Made by a program: the position numbers and the translations under genes
Origin: an uncultured Lachnospiraceae bacterium
GTDB taxonomy: Bacteria; Bacillota; Clostridia; Lachnospirales; Lachnospiraceae
DNA: 64,000 nt
Assembly (NCBI GenBank): GCA_958428365.1
Contig: CAUAFT010000001.1
Coordinates: 208,875-272,874 of the forward strand
Direction: 5' to 3'
Notes under the pieces: model-generated
The model's input: only the letters and a program-made list of their open reading frames with translations
Databases searched by the model: none
Told to the model about the DNA's origin: nothing
Shown: piece by piece, positions 17,031 through 26,137 of the stretch
Numbering within the stretch: position 1 is the first letter of the stretch
How the letters are laid out: the number at the start of each line of letters is the position of its first letter

Positions 17031-17776
17031 TATCTATACTCCTTCATTTCCAATTCCAGCATCAGCATGCTCATCACCGTGATTGCCGCCGTATCGGTGC
17101 GTAAGATCCGCCTGCCCAGGGAGATCACATCCATATCCTGGCGAACCATCTTGATCTCTTCTTTGGCAAAACCGCCCTCCGGTCCGATCATCACGCTGAT
17201 ATCCCTGCCCGGTTCCAGCTTGTCCAGAGCCTCTCTGGTTGCCGCCATGCCTCTCTCGTTCTCGTAGGGCACGAGACAGATCTCACAATTTCCGGCATAT
17301 TCCACCGCGTCGGAATAGCTCATAACAGGATGGATCTGTGGAATGCGGCTTCTCTTCGCCTGCTTCGCCGCGCTTTTTGCGATTGCCTGCCAGCGTTCTC
17401 TCCTCTTTGCTTTTTTCTTCTCATCCAGCTTCACAACACAGTATTTCATTTCCACCGGGATGATCTCGTACACGCCAAGCTCCACTGCCTTCTGGATCAC
17501 ATATTCCATCCGTTCTCCCTTTGGAATTGCCTGAAATAAAAAGATCCGGTTGGGCAGTTCCGTGTGTTCCGCAGGTTTTCCCAAAATCTTCGCAAGTACT
17601 TTTTCCGACGTCACTTCCTCTATCTCGCAGAAAAAATCCCTGCCTTCCCCGTCGCTGATACGGATCTCTTCCCCCGGTTTCATGCGAAGGACATTCCCGA
17701 TATGCTTCACATCCTCCCCGTTGATGGTGATATATTCTTTTCCGATCTGATCGTTTTCTACAAAAAACTGGTGCAT
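17030..17776 (-). CDS. rsmE: 16S rRNA m3U1498 methyltransferase RsmE
   Basis: Methylates N3 of U1498 in 16S rRNA. It begins with the family start MHQFFV, has a PUA-like N-terminal region, then a SPOUT domain with the knot motif MIGPEGGFAKEEI and LGRRILRTDTAA at the C-terminus. A longer reading frame would begin 13 codons upstream and overlap prmA. The internal ATG is preferred because it restores the conserved N-terminus and sits 2 nt after the prmA stop. Length is 248 aa. Confidence 0.94.
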   Translation of the reverse strand: MHQFFVENDQIGKEYITINGEDVKHIGNVLRMKPGEEIRISDGEGRDFFCEIEEVTSEKVLAKILGKPAEHTELPNRIFLFQAIPKGERMEYVIQKAVELGVYEIIPVEMKYCVVKLDEKKKAKRRERWQAIAKSAAKQAKRSRIPQIHPVMSYSDAVEYAGNCEICLVPYENERGMAATREALDKLEPGRDISVMIGPEGGFAKEEIKMVRQDMDVISLGRRILRTDTAAITVMSMLMLELEMKEYR

Positions 17777-17778
17777 TT

Positions 17779-18738
17779 TTATTTTTCCACTTTCTTTGCC
17801 GTGATATTGACCCACTCGCCCTGGTAGTTGGTCTCTATGATCTGAAATCCCGCCTCTTTTATGGCGTTCTTCACTTCCTCTTCCTTAAAATCAATAATAC
17901 CGGAGGTGATGAAGATTCCCCCCTCCTTCAATCTTGCCGGAATCACCGGAGCCATTGGGATGATAACGTCGGCTAAAATATTCGCCACTACGATGTCGTA
18001 TTTCCCTTCGCCCACCTGTTCCTGAAGAACTGTATCGTCGATCAGATTGCCTACATAAAAAGACGCTTTTGCTTTTTCCAGATGATTGACCTTCAGATTA
18101 TCCTGGGTGGAAAAGATACAATCCTTGTCAATGTCGGTTCCCACCACTTCCCCGGCGCCCAGCTTTAACGCCACAATGGACAGGATTCCGCTTCCGCATC
18201 CCACATCGAGAATTTTTGCATCCTCTTTCATATATTTACGAAGCTGCCGGATACAGAGCTGGGTGGTCTCGTGTTTCCCCGTTCCAAAAGAGACGCCCGG
18301 ATCGATCTCGATCAAAGTCTTCCCTTCATCCTCTTCTTTCAATTCCTCCCAGGTTGGTTTGATTAAAATATCGTCAATAGTAAAAGCGGAAAAGAACTGC
18401 TTCCAGTTGTTCTGCCAGTCGATATCCTCGGTCTCGCTCTGTGTAATAGTTCCCTCCCCCATATCCACGAACTGTCTCCACTCCTCGATCCCGGCTCTGA
18501 CTTTTTCCAGAATTTCCTCATAATCCTTTTCGGCATCAAGGTAGAAGCTGACGCGGCTGGTTCCGTCATCCCTGGGAAGCTCTGGCAGAAAGTCGATGAA
18601 CATTGCAGACTGATCCTCTCTGGAAAGGGGTACGTTGTCCTCAATCTCAATTCCCTCCACGCCGATCTCGTCCAGCATGGCGCTTAAGTAGTCCTCCGCC
18701 TCTGTGGTTGTCTTAATCGTGAATTTATTCCATTTCAT
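17779..18738 (-). CDS. prmA: Ribosomal protein L11 methyltransferase
   Basis: Trimethylates lysines of ribosomal protein L11. SAM motif I is ILDVGCGSGILSI, preceded by DPGVSFGTGKHETTQLC, a strong PrmA signature, and followed by DIVVANILADVI. Length is 319 aa. It heads the operon prmA-rsmE-nifS-thiI. In many Clostridia prmA-rsmE follows dnaJ; here it is separated from dnaJ by the hydrogenase-like gene on the other strand. Confidence 0.95.
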   Translation of the reverse strand: MKWNKFTIKTTTEAEDYLSAMLDEIGVEGIEIEDNVPLSREDQSAMFIDFLPELPRDDGTSRVSFYLDAEKDYEEILEKVRAGIEEWRQFVDMGEGTITQSETEDIDWQNNWKQFFSAFTIDDILIKPTWEELKEEDEGKTLIEIDPGVSFGTGKHETTQLCIRQLRKYMKEDAKILDVGCGSGILSIVALKLGAGEVVGTDIDKDCIFSTQDNLKVNHLEKAKASFYVGNLIDDTVLQEQVGEGKYDIVVANILADVIIPMAPVIPARLKEGGIFITSGIIDFKEEEVKNAIKEAGFQIIETNYQGEWVNITAKKVEK

Positions 18739-18838
18739 TTCTGATTACGCCTCACTTTTTTACGATACTGATAGATCCATATTTTTGTTTTGATCTCATT
18801 TGCATAGTTACAGAGATGTATCACACACATCTGCTCTG

Positions 18839-18866
18839 TTGACATACTTAAATGACATTTTAGCAT
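18839..18866 (+). promoter_or_regulatory. Possible promoter of the hydrogenase-like gene, TTGACA-16-TAGCAT
   Basis: A consensus -35 TTGACA (18839-18844) is followed after 16 nt by TAGCAT (18861-18866), a weak -10. A small hairpin AGATGT/ACATCT lies just upstream (around 18814-18832). An AAGGAG ribosome site precedes the ATG at 18951. Confidence 0.45.
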
Positions 18867-18950
18867 AGAATAGATTTTTCTGCAAATACTATCCCGAACG
18901 GAATAAGAATATGAATTTGAACGTGAATCTGATTTTGGAAGGAGTCTGTC

Positions 18951-20168
18951 ATGACATTTGATGAATTATATGAAAAAGTAATTTCCGCAAAGGCAAAGGA
19001 TCAGCCTCTGGATCTAAAGGAAGGCGCCTACGATGAGGGACAGTTAGACTGTATCCTCCACCCGGAAAAACATCCATTTATCAGAAAAAAGCAGGACTGC
19101 GACTGCAGCGACCCCGCCTGTGTCTCCGCCTGTATTTTCCACGCCATGGAGATCGAAGACGGAAAGGCAGTTCTCCGCCCGGAACTCTGCGTGGGCTGCG
19201 CGGAATGTATCCGCGCCTGCAAGGACGGCAACCTGGATTTTACGAAGGATACGGTTACCGCCATCTCCCTGTTAAAGGATGAAAAGCATCCGGTCTATGC
19301 CCTGATGGCGCCTGCTTTTGTGGGACAGTTCGGGGAGGATGCCACCCCGGCAAAGATCCGCACCTGCTTAAAACAGATGGGGGTCACCGGGATGGTGGAG
19401 GTGGCTGCCTTCGCCGATATCCTTACCTTAAAAGAAGGGCTGGAATTTGTGCAAAATCATCATTCCCCTGAGGACTTCCAGTTGACAAGCTGCTGCTGCC
19501 CGGTGTGGATCGGAATGATACGAAAGAATTTTTCCAAAATCGTATCCCATCTTCCGGCTTCCGTCTCGCCCATGATCGCCTGCGGACGGATCGTAAAAGC
19601 CCTGCATCCCGATTGCCATACCATCTTCGTAGGTCCCTGCATGGCAAAAAAGGCGGAAGCAAAGGATCCGGATCTGGCGGGAGCCATCGACTGTGTGCTG
19701 ACCTTCCAGGAGCTTGCCGATATGTTCCATGTGTTTCAAACGGATTTTCAGGCTGCAAAAGAGGAAGTCCGGGAGCACTCCTCCACTGCGGGAAGGCTCT
19801 ACGGCCGCACCGGAGGCGTCAGCAAGGCTGTGGCAAGCTGCGTGAAAAGCATTCAGCCGGACTGTGATTTTGAACCTGCCGCTGCCGACGGGGTCAAGAA
19901 CTGTAAGGCGCTTTTAGAACAGATCTTAGCCGGAGATGTAAAAGGCAACTTCTTTGAGGGAATGGCATGCGACGGGGGCTGTGCCGGAGGACCAAAACGG
20001 GTATTGGACACGGCATCCTGTACGGAATTTGTCAACCGCTATGCAAAAGAAGCCCCTTTTGCCACTCCGGCAGAGAATCCCTATGTGGCGGATCTGATGA
20101 AACGTCTGGGGTTCCATACTGTGGAAGATTTTGTGGAGCACAGTGATATTCTGGTGCGTCCATTATAG
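18951..20168 (+). CDS. [FeFe]-hydrogenase-like iron-sulfur protein (H-cluster domain with two N-terminal 4Fe-4S sites)
   Basis: A 405-residue protein. Two 4Fe-4S sites come first (Cys50, 52, 57, 61 and Cys80, 83, 86, 90), then an H-cluster domain. The three H-cluster motifs are present in modified form: L1 as TSCCCPVW (179-186, an extra Cys against the canonical TSCCPxW), L2 as GPCMAKK (228-234, Gly where catalytic enzymes usually have Met), and L3 with Cys340 and Cys344 in MACDGGCAGGP. These changes resemble the putatively sensory or uncharacterised groups rather than the main H2-producing enzymes. No HydEFG maturase is adjacent. It is monocistronic with its own terminator. Confidence 0.85.
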   Translation: MTFDELYEKVISAKAKDQPLDLKEGAYDEGQLDCILHPEKHPFIRKKQDCDCSDPACVSACIFHAMEIEDGKAVLRPELCVGCAECIRACKDGNLDFTKDTVTAISLLKDEKHPVYALMAPAFVGQFGEDATPAKIRTCLKQMGVTGMVEVAAFADILTLKEGLEFVQNHHSPEDFQLTSCCCPVWIGMIRKNFSKIVSHLPASVSPMIACGRIVKALHPDCHTIFVGPCMAKKAEAKDPDLAGAIDCVLTFQELADMFHVFQTDFQAAKEEVREHSSTAGRLYGRTGGVSKAVASCVKSIQPDCDFEPAAADGVKNCKALLEQILAGDVKGNFFEGMACDGGCAGGPKRVLDTASCTEFVNRYAKEAPFATPAENPYVADLMKRLGFHTVEDFVEHSDILVRPL

Positions 20169-20182
20169 AATATTTAAAAGAT

Positions 20183-20242
20183 AAAAAACGAGGGCATCGC
20201 CGGGTCATCTGTATGGATGATTTTGCGATACCCTCGTTTTTT
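20183..20242. terminator. Bidirectional terminator between the hydrogenase-like and J-domain genes
   Basis: AAAAAACGAGGG.ATCGC pairs with GCGAT.CCCTCGTTTTTT around a loop of about 25 nt. The A/T runs on both sides allow termination in either direction. Confidence 0.85.
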
Positions 20243-20307
20243 ATTTTTAATGGGAAATTTCTTTTCATCGTCTGAATCATAGATGTCCTGTACCCCTGAT
20301 TCCTGTT

Positions 20308-20832
20308 CTACACGATGGTCTTTTTCAGTTTTTCGTACTCTCTGTTGATCTCCTGAAGAGTATAGGTATCCCCATCCAGATTGTCAGGATGGTATATCTT
20401 GAGCAAATCCTTATAACGCTTTTTTAGCGCCAGCTCGTTGCCGACTCCTTTAAAAAAGAGATCCTCCGACGCCGCTCTCATCAGCTCCCGCTGTTCTCCG
20501 TAGCTGTTTGTTTTTTCCTGTTTCTGTCTCTCATAGAAACGCCGTTCCTGTTCTAACTTCTCTTTTTCCCCGGCAAGCCTGCGGAGCTCTTCTTCCAGGA
20601 TGCGGCGTTTCATTTCCAGCAGCCGCTCCTTCTGCTCCAATCTCTTGTCCTCCATCTCCTGTTTAAAACGGAACTCCCTTTTCTGACGCTCAAAGGAACT
20701 CTGCTCTTCTTCAAAATCTCTCTGCCGTTCTTCCAGATCTTTTCTCTTTCGCTCAAGCTCCACTGCCTCTTGAAAGCACCACTGCTGGAACTGTTCCCTG
20801 CTGTCATCTATGGGGTCCGTCTGCCGGTTCAT
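20308..20832 (-). CDS. Coiled-coil protein with a C-terminal J-like domain
   Basis: About 174 residues. A long, highly charged coiled coil (Glu/Arg/Gln/Lys-rich) fills the first two thirds. The last 45 residues resemble a shortened J domain with KRYKDLLKIYHPDN carrying the HPD motif, followed by LQEINREYEKLK. It lies directly downstream of dnaJ on the same strand. HPD proteins stimulate DnaK ATPase, so it may be an accessory co-chaperone; what the coiled coil binds is unknown. The start at 20832 is chosen over the longer frame because AAGGAG lies 8 nt upstream. Confidence 0.75.
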   Translation of the reverse strand: MNRQTDPIDDSREQFQQWCFQEAVELERKRKDLEERQRDFEEEQSSFERQKREFRFKQEMEDKRLEQKERLLEMKRRILEEELRRLAGEKEKLEQERRFYERQKQEKTNSYGEQRELMRAASEDLFFKGVGNELALKKRYKDLLKIYHPDNLDGDTYTLQEINREYEKLKKTIV

Positions 20833-20967
20833 TCTCTGATCTCCTTTTTCCTGCTGTCTATGACTTCCTATGGTTTTCATCTCACATATATCAATATTCC
20901 GTAACTCTTATTACTGCACATTGTATACGATGAGGCATGAAATAGCAAGAACAAAGTATGCTCCGCA

Positions 20968-22158
20968 TCAAATGTCATCTAATGACTCTTTGATTTTTCC
21001 CATAAAACCTTTTTTCTTCGGCTTATCCGGCTTCTCCTTATTGCCTGCCGCACCGTTCTGCTTGCCAAGGGAGTTGCCGCTGACCTCGTCAAACTTGCGA
21101 AGAGCCTCTTTCGCCTCGCCGCTTAATCCCGTCGGCACCTGAACCACCAGGGTCACATAATGATCGCCCCGGACATTCTTATTCCGCAAAGACGGCACGC
21201 CCTTTCCTTTCAGACGGATCTTGGTGTCAGTCTGGGTTCCCGGCTTCACATCGTACAGGATGTCTCCGTCAATGGTGCTGATACGCACCTCTCCGCCCAG
21301 AGCTGCCTGTGCGAAGGAGATCGGAGCTGTGGAATAGAGGTTCATATCCTGTCTCTGGAAGATCGGGTGGGAGCTGATAACGACCTCAACTAACAGGTCT
21401 CCCCTCGGTCCTCCATTTACACCAGGTTCTCCTTTTTCACGGATCCGCACGCTTTGTCCGTTGTCAATACCAGCCGGAATGCTGACGCTGATCTTCTTTC
21501 TGCTGGATATATAACCGGTTCCGTGACAGTCCTTACATTTTTCCTTAATGATCTGTCCCGTACCGTTACACTCCGGACAGGTCTGAACGTTCTGCACCAT
21601 ACCAAAGAGGGACTGCTGGGTATACATAACTTTTCCCTTTCCTCCACACTTCGGACAGGTCTCCTTGGATGTACCCGGCTTCGCACCGGAACCGCCGCAG
21701 GTCTTACACTCATCCTTTAAGACGATCTCGATCTGCTTCTCACAGCCAAAGACCGCCTCCTCAAAGGTGATCCGCACGCTGGCTCTTAAGTTGGCTCCTC
21801 TCCTAGGTCCGTTGTTCGCAGCTCCTCTTCTGGAACCGCCGCCGAAAAAGTCACCAAAAATATCACCGAAGATATCGCCAAAGTCCATGCCGGAGAAGTC
21901 GAATCCTCCGGCTCCACCAGCGCCTCCCTCAAAGGCTGCGTGACCAAACTGGTCGTATTGCTTTCTCTTGTCCGGATCACTCAGTACCGCATAGGCTTCG
22001 GAGGCTTCCTTGAATTTCTTTTCTGCCTCTGCGTCTCCCGGATTCATGTCGGGATGATATTTTTTTGCCAGAGTACGATATGCTTTTTTAATGGCTGCGT
22101 CGTCCGCTGTGCGGTCAACGCCAAGCACCTCATAATAATCTCTTTTCTGTTCTGCCAT
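20968..22158 (-). CDS. dnaJ: Chaperone DnaJ
   Basis: The Hsp40 co-chaperone delivers unfolded proteins to DnaK. J domain with HPD at residues 35-37; Gly/Phe-rich linker (GGAGGAGGFDFSG); four zinc-binding CxxCxGxG repeats (CKTCGGSG, CPKCGGKG, CPECNGTG, CKDCHGTG); then the substrate-binding C-terminal domains. At 396 aa it has a slightly extended lysine-rich tail (KPDKPKKKGFMGKIKESL). It follows dnaK by 77 nt and ends the HrcA-controlled operon. Confidence 0.97.
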   Translation of the reverse strand: MAEQKRDYYEVLGVDRTADDAAIKKAYRTLAKKYHPDMNPGDAEAEKKFKEASEAYAVLSDPDKRKQYDQFGHAAFEGGAGGAGGFDFSGMDFGDIFGDIFGDFFGGGSRRGAANNGPRRGANLRASVRITFEEAVFGCEKQIEIVLKDECKTCGGSGAKPGTSKETCPKCGGKGKVMYTQQSLFGMVQNVQTCPECNGTGQIIKEKCKDCHGTGYISSRKKISVSIPAGIDNGQSVRIREKGEPGVNGGPRGDLLVEVVISSHPIFQRQDMNLYSTAPISFAQAALGGEVRISTIDGDILYDVKPGTQTDTKIRLKGKGVPSLRNKNVRGDHYVTLVVQVPTGLSGEAKEALRKFDEVSGNSLGKQNGAAGNKEKPDKPKKKGFMGKIKESLDDI

Positions 22159-22235
22159 AACCTAATTCCTTCTTTATCGCTATAAGGGCTGACAGTTGTG
22201 CTGCCAACCCTTTCTTTCATATGGAAGTTCTCTGC

Positions 22236-24107
22236 CTACACTTCTTTATAATCAGCATCTACCACATCGTCGTCTGCGGAACCGCCCATATCAGGACCTG
22301 CTCCTGCTGCGCCCATGTCAGGACCTGCGCCCTGTGCTGCCTGCGCCTGCTCGTACATCTTTGCAAACACTTTCTGCGCGCTCTCAGTAAGCTTCTCTTT
22401 CGCAGCCTTCATCTCAGCTACCTGATCATCTGTCATCTCCTCAGCGTTCTGATGTGCCTCTACCATGGCTTTTAATTTATTTAAGTCCTCTTCAACGGCT
22501 GCCTTATCCGCAGGATCAATGCCTTCTCCTACTTCCTCCAATGCCTTCTCTGTCTGGAATACGAAGGAATCCGCATCATTTCTGGTGTCGATGGCTTCTT
22601 TTCTCTTCTTATCCTGAGCCTCGAACTCAGCTGCCTCTTTGACTGCCTTATCGATATCCTCGTCGGACATGTTGGAACCTGCTGTGATGGTGATGTGCTG
22701 CTCTTTTCCGGTTCCCAGATCCTTTGCAGATACGTTTACGATACCGTTCGCGTCGATATCGAAGGTAACTTCAATCTGTGGTACACCACGGCGTGCTGGC
22801 GGGATTCCGTCTAAGCGGAACTGACCTAAGGACTTGTTGTCCCTTGCGAACTGTCTCTCACCCTGTACTACGTTGATGTCTACGGCTGTCTGATTGTCTG
22901 CTGCTGTAGAGAAGATCTGGCTCTTCTTGGTAGGAATGGTCGTGTTTCTCTCGATCAATCTGGTTGCCACACCGCCCATGGTTTCGATGGATAAGGACAA
23001 TGGGGTAACATCCAGTAAGAGGATCTCACCTGCGCCGGCATCTCCTGCTAACTTACCACCCTGGATGGAAGCGCCGAGGGCTACACATTCGTCTGGGTTT
23101 AAGGATTTGCTTGGCTCTTTACCTGTTAACTGTTTTACTTTATCCTGTACGGCCGGGATACGTGTGGAACCGCCCACAAGCAATACCTGACCTAAGTCAG
23201 ATGCGGTCAGTCCTGCGTCTCTTAATGCGTTCTGTACAGGCTCTGCTGTCTTTTCTACTAAGTCATGTGTCAATTCATCGAATTTTGCACGGGAGAGGTT
23301 CATATCGAAATGTTTTGGTCCCTCTGCGGTTGCTGTGATGAATGGCAGGTTGATGTTTGTGGTTGTTGCGGAAGATAATTCTTTTTTCGCTTTTTCTGCC
23401 GCTTCTTTTAATCTCTGAAGCGCCATCTTATCTGCGGATAAGTCTACGCCCTCTGCTTTTTTAAACTCTGCTAACATCCAGTCTGTAATCTTCTGGTCGA
23501 AGTCGTCACCACCCAGTCTGTTGTTACCGGATGTGGATAATACTTCGATGACACCTTCACCGATCTCGATGATGGAAACGTCGAAGGTACCTCCTCCTAA
23601 GTCGTATACCATGATCTTCTGCTCTTTTTCATTGTCAAGTCCGTATGCAAGAGCTGCTGCTGTAGGCTCGTTGATGATACGTTTTACATCCAGTCCTGCG
23701 ATCTTACCTGCGTCCTTGGTTGCCTGACGCTGAGCATCGTTGAAGTATGCCGGTACGGTGATAACTGCCTCGGATACTTTTTCTCCTAAATATCCCTCTG
23801 CGTCTGCTTTTAATTTCTGAAGGATCATAGCGGAGATTTCCTGTGGGCTGTATTTCTTATCGTCGATTGCTTTTTTGTAATCGGTACCCATCTCTCTTTT
23901 GATGGATGAGATAGTCTTTTCAGCGTTTGTAACTGCCTGACGTTTTGCCGGCTCTCCGACTAATCTCTCGCCTGTCTTTGTAAATGCTACAACGGATGGT
24001 GTGGTTCTTGCACCTTCTGTATTTGCGATAACTACCGGTTTACCGCCTTCCATAACTGCTACACAGCTGTTTGTTGTTCCTAAGTCAATACCAATGATCT
24101 TACTCAT
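22236..24107 (-). CDS. dnaK: Chaperone DnaK (Hsp70)
   Basis: A 623-residue Hsp70. The ATPase domain starts IIGIDLGTTNSCVAVMEGG, contains VYDLGGGTFDVSI, and is followed by the interdomain linker LLLDVTPLSLSIET. The substrate-binding domain ends with a Gly/Ala/Met-rich tail and the terminal acidic DADYKEV. The operon order hrcA-grpE-dnaK-dnaJ is the usual Gram-positive one. AGGAGG lies 8 nt before the ATG. The 116-nt gap to grpE contains a small hairpin (AAATCTCGT/ACGGGATTT) that could be an RNA processing or stability site. Confidence 0.98.
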   Translation of the reverse strand: MSKIIGIDLGTTNSCVAVMEGGKPVVIANTEGARTTPSVVAFTKTGERLVGEPAKRQAVTNAEKTISSIKREMGTDYKKAIDDKKYSPQEISAMILQKLKADAEGYLGEKVSEAVITVPAYFNDAQRQATKDAGKIAGLDVKRIINEPTAAALAYGLDNEKEQKIMVYDLGGGTFDVSIIEIGEGVIEVLSTSGNNRLGGDDFDQKITDWMLAEFKKAEGVDLSADKMALQRLKEAAEKAKKELSSATTTNINLPFITATAEGPKHFDMNLSRAKFDELTHDLVEKTAEPVQNALRDAGLTASDLGQVLLVGGSTRIPAVQDKVKQLTGKEPSKSLNPDECVALGASIQGGKLAGDAGAGEILLLDVTPLSLSIETMGGVATRLIERNTTIPTKKSQIFSTAADNQTAVDINVVQGERQFARDNKSLGQFRLDGIPPARRGVPQIEVTFDIDANGIVNVSAKDLGTGKEQHITITAGSNMSDEDIDKAVKEAAEFEAQDKKRKEAIDTRNDADSFVFQTEKALEEVGEGIDPADKAAVEEDLNKLKAMVEAHQNAEEMTDDQVAEMKAAKEKLTESAQKVFAKMYEQAQAAQGAGPDMGAAGAGPDMGGSADDDVVDADYKEV

Positions 24108-24223
24108 AAGTCATTCCTCCTAAAAAATATATGAATTATTATTGTTTACGTTATATTAAATCTCGTAAGACGGGATTTCTAACTTAATAAATCTATTGAT
24201 CTGAACGGATGTCCTGTCAGATC

Positions 24224-24886
24224 CTACTGTACTACAGCTACCATGCTGTGTCTGACCACGCTCTCACGGTAGGTATAACCCTTTTGCAGTTCCTGTGCCA
24301 CAGTTCCTGATTCCAATTCCTCGTTTTCCACCTGCATCACTGCATTGTGTAATTCAGGATCGAACTCGGCTCCCACCGCTTCGATCGGCGCAACGCCTGC
24401 CTGCTCTAATTCTGTCATGAGCTGCTTGTAGATCATGTTCATTCCATCGGCAAAGGCGCTTCCCTGCTCCTCCTCCGGAATTGCCGCAAGACCTCTCTCG
24501 AAGTTATCCACCACCGGAAGGATCTTTTCAATAATGCTCTTCGCCCCGACTTCAAACATCTGAGCTTTTTCCTTCTCCGTACGTTTTCGGAAGTTATCAA
24601 ACTCCGCCATCTGTCGTCTTACCTGATCCTGCAGTTCCTCGATCTGTTCATCCTTCTTATCTTTTTTCTTTTTTGACTTCCTGCTTTTTTTGTCATCCTG
24701 TGCGGTATCCTGGGCTTCTGTCTCTTCCGCGCTGTCGCCTTTTTTCTCTTCTGCCTCAGATACATTCTCATCGGCGGATGCGTCCTGCCCTGATGCTTTT
24801 ACATCTTCCGTATTAGGTTCCGCTCCATCTGAAACATCCTCTGTTTCCTGGTCCAGGATCTCTTCATCCATTTTATTTTCTGCCAT
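24224..24886 (-). CDS. grpE: Nucleotide exchange factor GrpE
   Basis: Promotes ADP release from DnaK. A long acidic, low-complexity N-terminus (about 80 residues rich in Glu/Asp) precedes a coiled-coil (KKKKDKKDEQIEELQDQV) and the GrpE core with EFDNFRKRTEKEK, then a beta-domain ending in GYTYRESVVRHSMVAV. Length is 220 aa. It lies 20 nt downstream of hrcA. Confidence 0.96.
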   Translation of the reverse strand: MAENKMDEEILDQETEDVSDGAEPNTEDVKASGQDASADENVSEAEEKKGDSAEETEAQDTAQDDKKSRKSKKKKDKKDEQIEELQDQVRRQMAEFDNFRKRTEKEKAQMFEVGAKSIIEKILPVVDNFERGLAAIPEEEQGSAFADGMNMIYKQLMTELEQAGVAPIEAVGAEFDPELHNAVMQVENEELESGTVAQELQKGYTYRESVVRHSMVAVVQ

Positions 24887-24906
24887 AACGTTCCACCTTT
24901 CTATTA

Positions 24907-25944
24907 CTAATCTTTCGGTTTGTGAAAGATCTCATCCAGTTGTATTTTCAGATTTTTCAGGTTATCCACCACATTTTCGTAATCCATTCGCTTAGGACCG
25001 ATGATTCCGATGGTTCCCTGTACGCCCTCCCCCAGTTCATAAGTTGCGGTGACTACACTGCAATCCTTCATGGTCTGGATCGGGGTCTCATTTCCTATAT
25101 AAACCTGAATCCCTGTATTCTCCTTGGAGTTCAGAGTCTCAGATACAAGGCTTGCCAATTCCTGCTTCTCCTCAAAGGCCGCGATAAGCTCGCTGGCGCT
25201 TTTGGAATCACTTAACTCCGGATATTTAAAAATATTCGTTGCCCCGCTGGTGTAGATCTGTAAGTCTTCATCCTCACCGATCGCCTCCGCCACGGCGTCC
25301 AATACCTCGCTTACAATTCCACTGTCAACTCCTGCCTGTTCCTTTAAAATAGAAATCATTCCCAGATTAATCTGGTCAATGGACAGTCCGTTGAGATTTG
25401 TATTCAAGAGGATGTTCAGCTTTAAGAGCCGTTCATTGCCCAGAGGTTCTCTGACGGTAATGATCTTGTTCTTAACGATATTTCCTTCTCTGACGATGAC
25501 TGCAAGTATCTGCTCATCATCCACCTGGGAAAGCTGAATGAACTTGATCCTGCTCTGCTGATAGCTCGGAGCGCTGATCATTGCCGCATAGTTGGTATTT
25601 GTTGCCAGCACCTTTGCAACCTGCTTTAGAACCTGCTCTACCTTTTCCGTATGCTCGATCATAAATTCCTTCATCTGAGTTACTTCACTGTTCTTCTCTT
25701 CCATGAGCTGGTCTACATAGAAGCGGTAGCCTTTATCGGAGGGTATGCGTCCTGCCGACGTATGGGGCTGAAGAATATATCCCATCTCCTCTAAATCTGC
25801 CATCTCATTGCGGATGGTTGCAGAACTGAGATTCAAATCCGTATATTTGGAAATCGTCCTCGAACCTACCGGCTCTCCTGTTTCCAAATAAGTCTGGATA
25901 ATTGCTTTTAAGATTTTCATTTTTCTCTCTTCAAGCTCTGCCAT
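24907..25944 (-). CDS. hrcA: Heat-inducible transcription repressor HrcA
   Basis: Represses its own operon by binding CIRCE, with activity dependent on GroEL. The N-terminal winged helix (ILKAIIQTYLETGEPVGSRTI then LSSATIRNEMADLEEMGY) is characteristic, followed by the GAF-like and dimerisation domains. Length is 345 aa. First gene of the operon; a CIRCE element lies 28 nt upstream of its start. Confidence 0.97.
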   Translation of the reverse strand: MAELEERKMKILKAIIQTYLETGEPVGSRTISKYTDLNLSSATIRNEMADLEEMGYILQPHTSAGRIPSDKGYRFYVDQLMEEKNSEVTQMKEFMIEHTEKVEQVLKQVAKVLATNTNYAAMISAPSYQQSRIKFIQLSQVDDEQILAVIVREGNIVKNKIITVREPLGNERLLKLNILLNTNLNGLSIDQINLGMISILKEQAGVDSGIVSEVLDAVAEAIGEDEDLQIYTSGATNIFKYPELSDSKSASELIAAFEEKQELASLVSETLNSKENTGIQVYIGNETPIQTMKDCSVVTATYELGEGVQGTIGIIGPKRMDYENVVDNLKNLKIQLDEIFHKPKD

Positions 25945-25971
25945 ATCTTCACCCTGCCTTAGATTGGTTTG

Positions 25972-25998
25972 TTAGCACTCGGTTTGATGGAGTGCTAA
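25972..25998. promoter_or_regulatory. CIRCE operator (HrcA binding site)
   Basis: An exact 9-9-9 inverted repeat TTAGCACTC-N9-GAGTGCTAA matching the CIRCE consensus. It lies between the hrcA -10 and start codon, overlapping the expected transcription start region. Confidence 0.97.
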
Positions 25999-26011
25999 CA
26001 TCTATGTATTA

Positions 26012-26040
26012 AAGATAGCACCTTGCTTTTTTTTTGTCAA
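26012..26040 (-). promoter_or_regulatory. Heat-shock operon promoter, TTGACA-17-TATCTT
   Basis: Minus-strand -35 TTGACA (26035-26040) and -10 TATCTT (26012-26017) with 17 nt spacing that includes an A8 tract. CIRCE begins 13 nt downstream of the -10, the usual layout for HrcA repression of a sigma-A promoter. Confidence 0.85.
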
Positions 26041-26137
26041 CTAATATTTTCTATTTTTTTGGTATTTTATAATTTCTTAATAAAATAAATCTCCGTTAGT
26101 CTTTGCCAAAAATGGTATTTTTATCACTTATCATAAT

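Noticed and set aside
22454..22642. Plus-strand ORF opposite dnaK
   Set aside because: Shadow of the well-supported dnaK reading frame.
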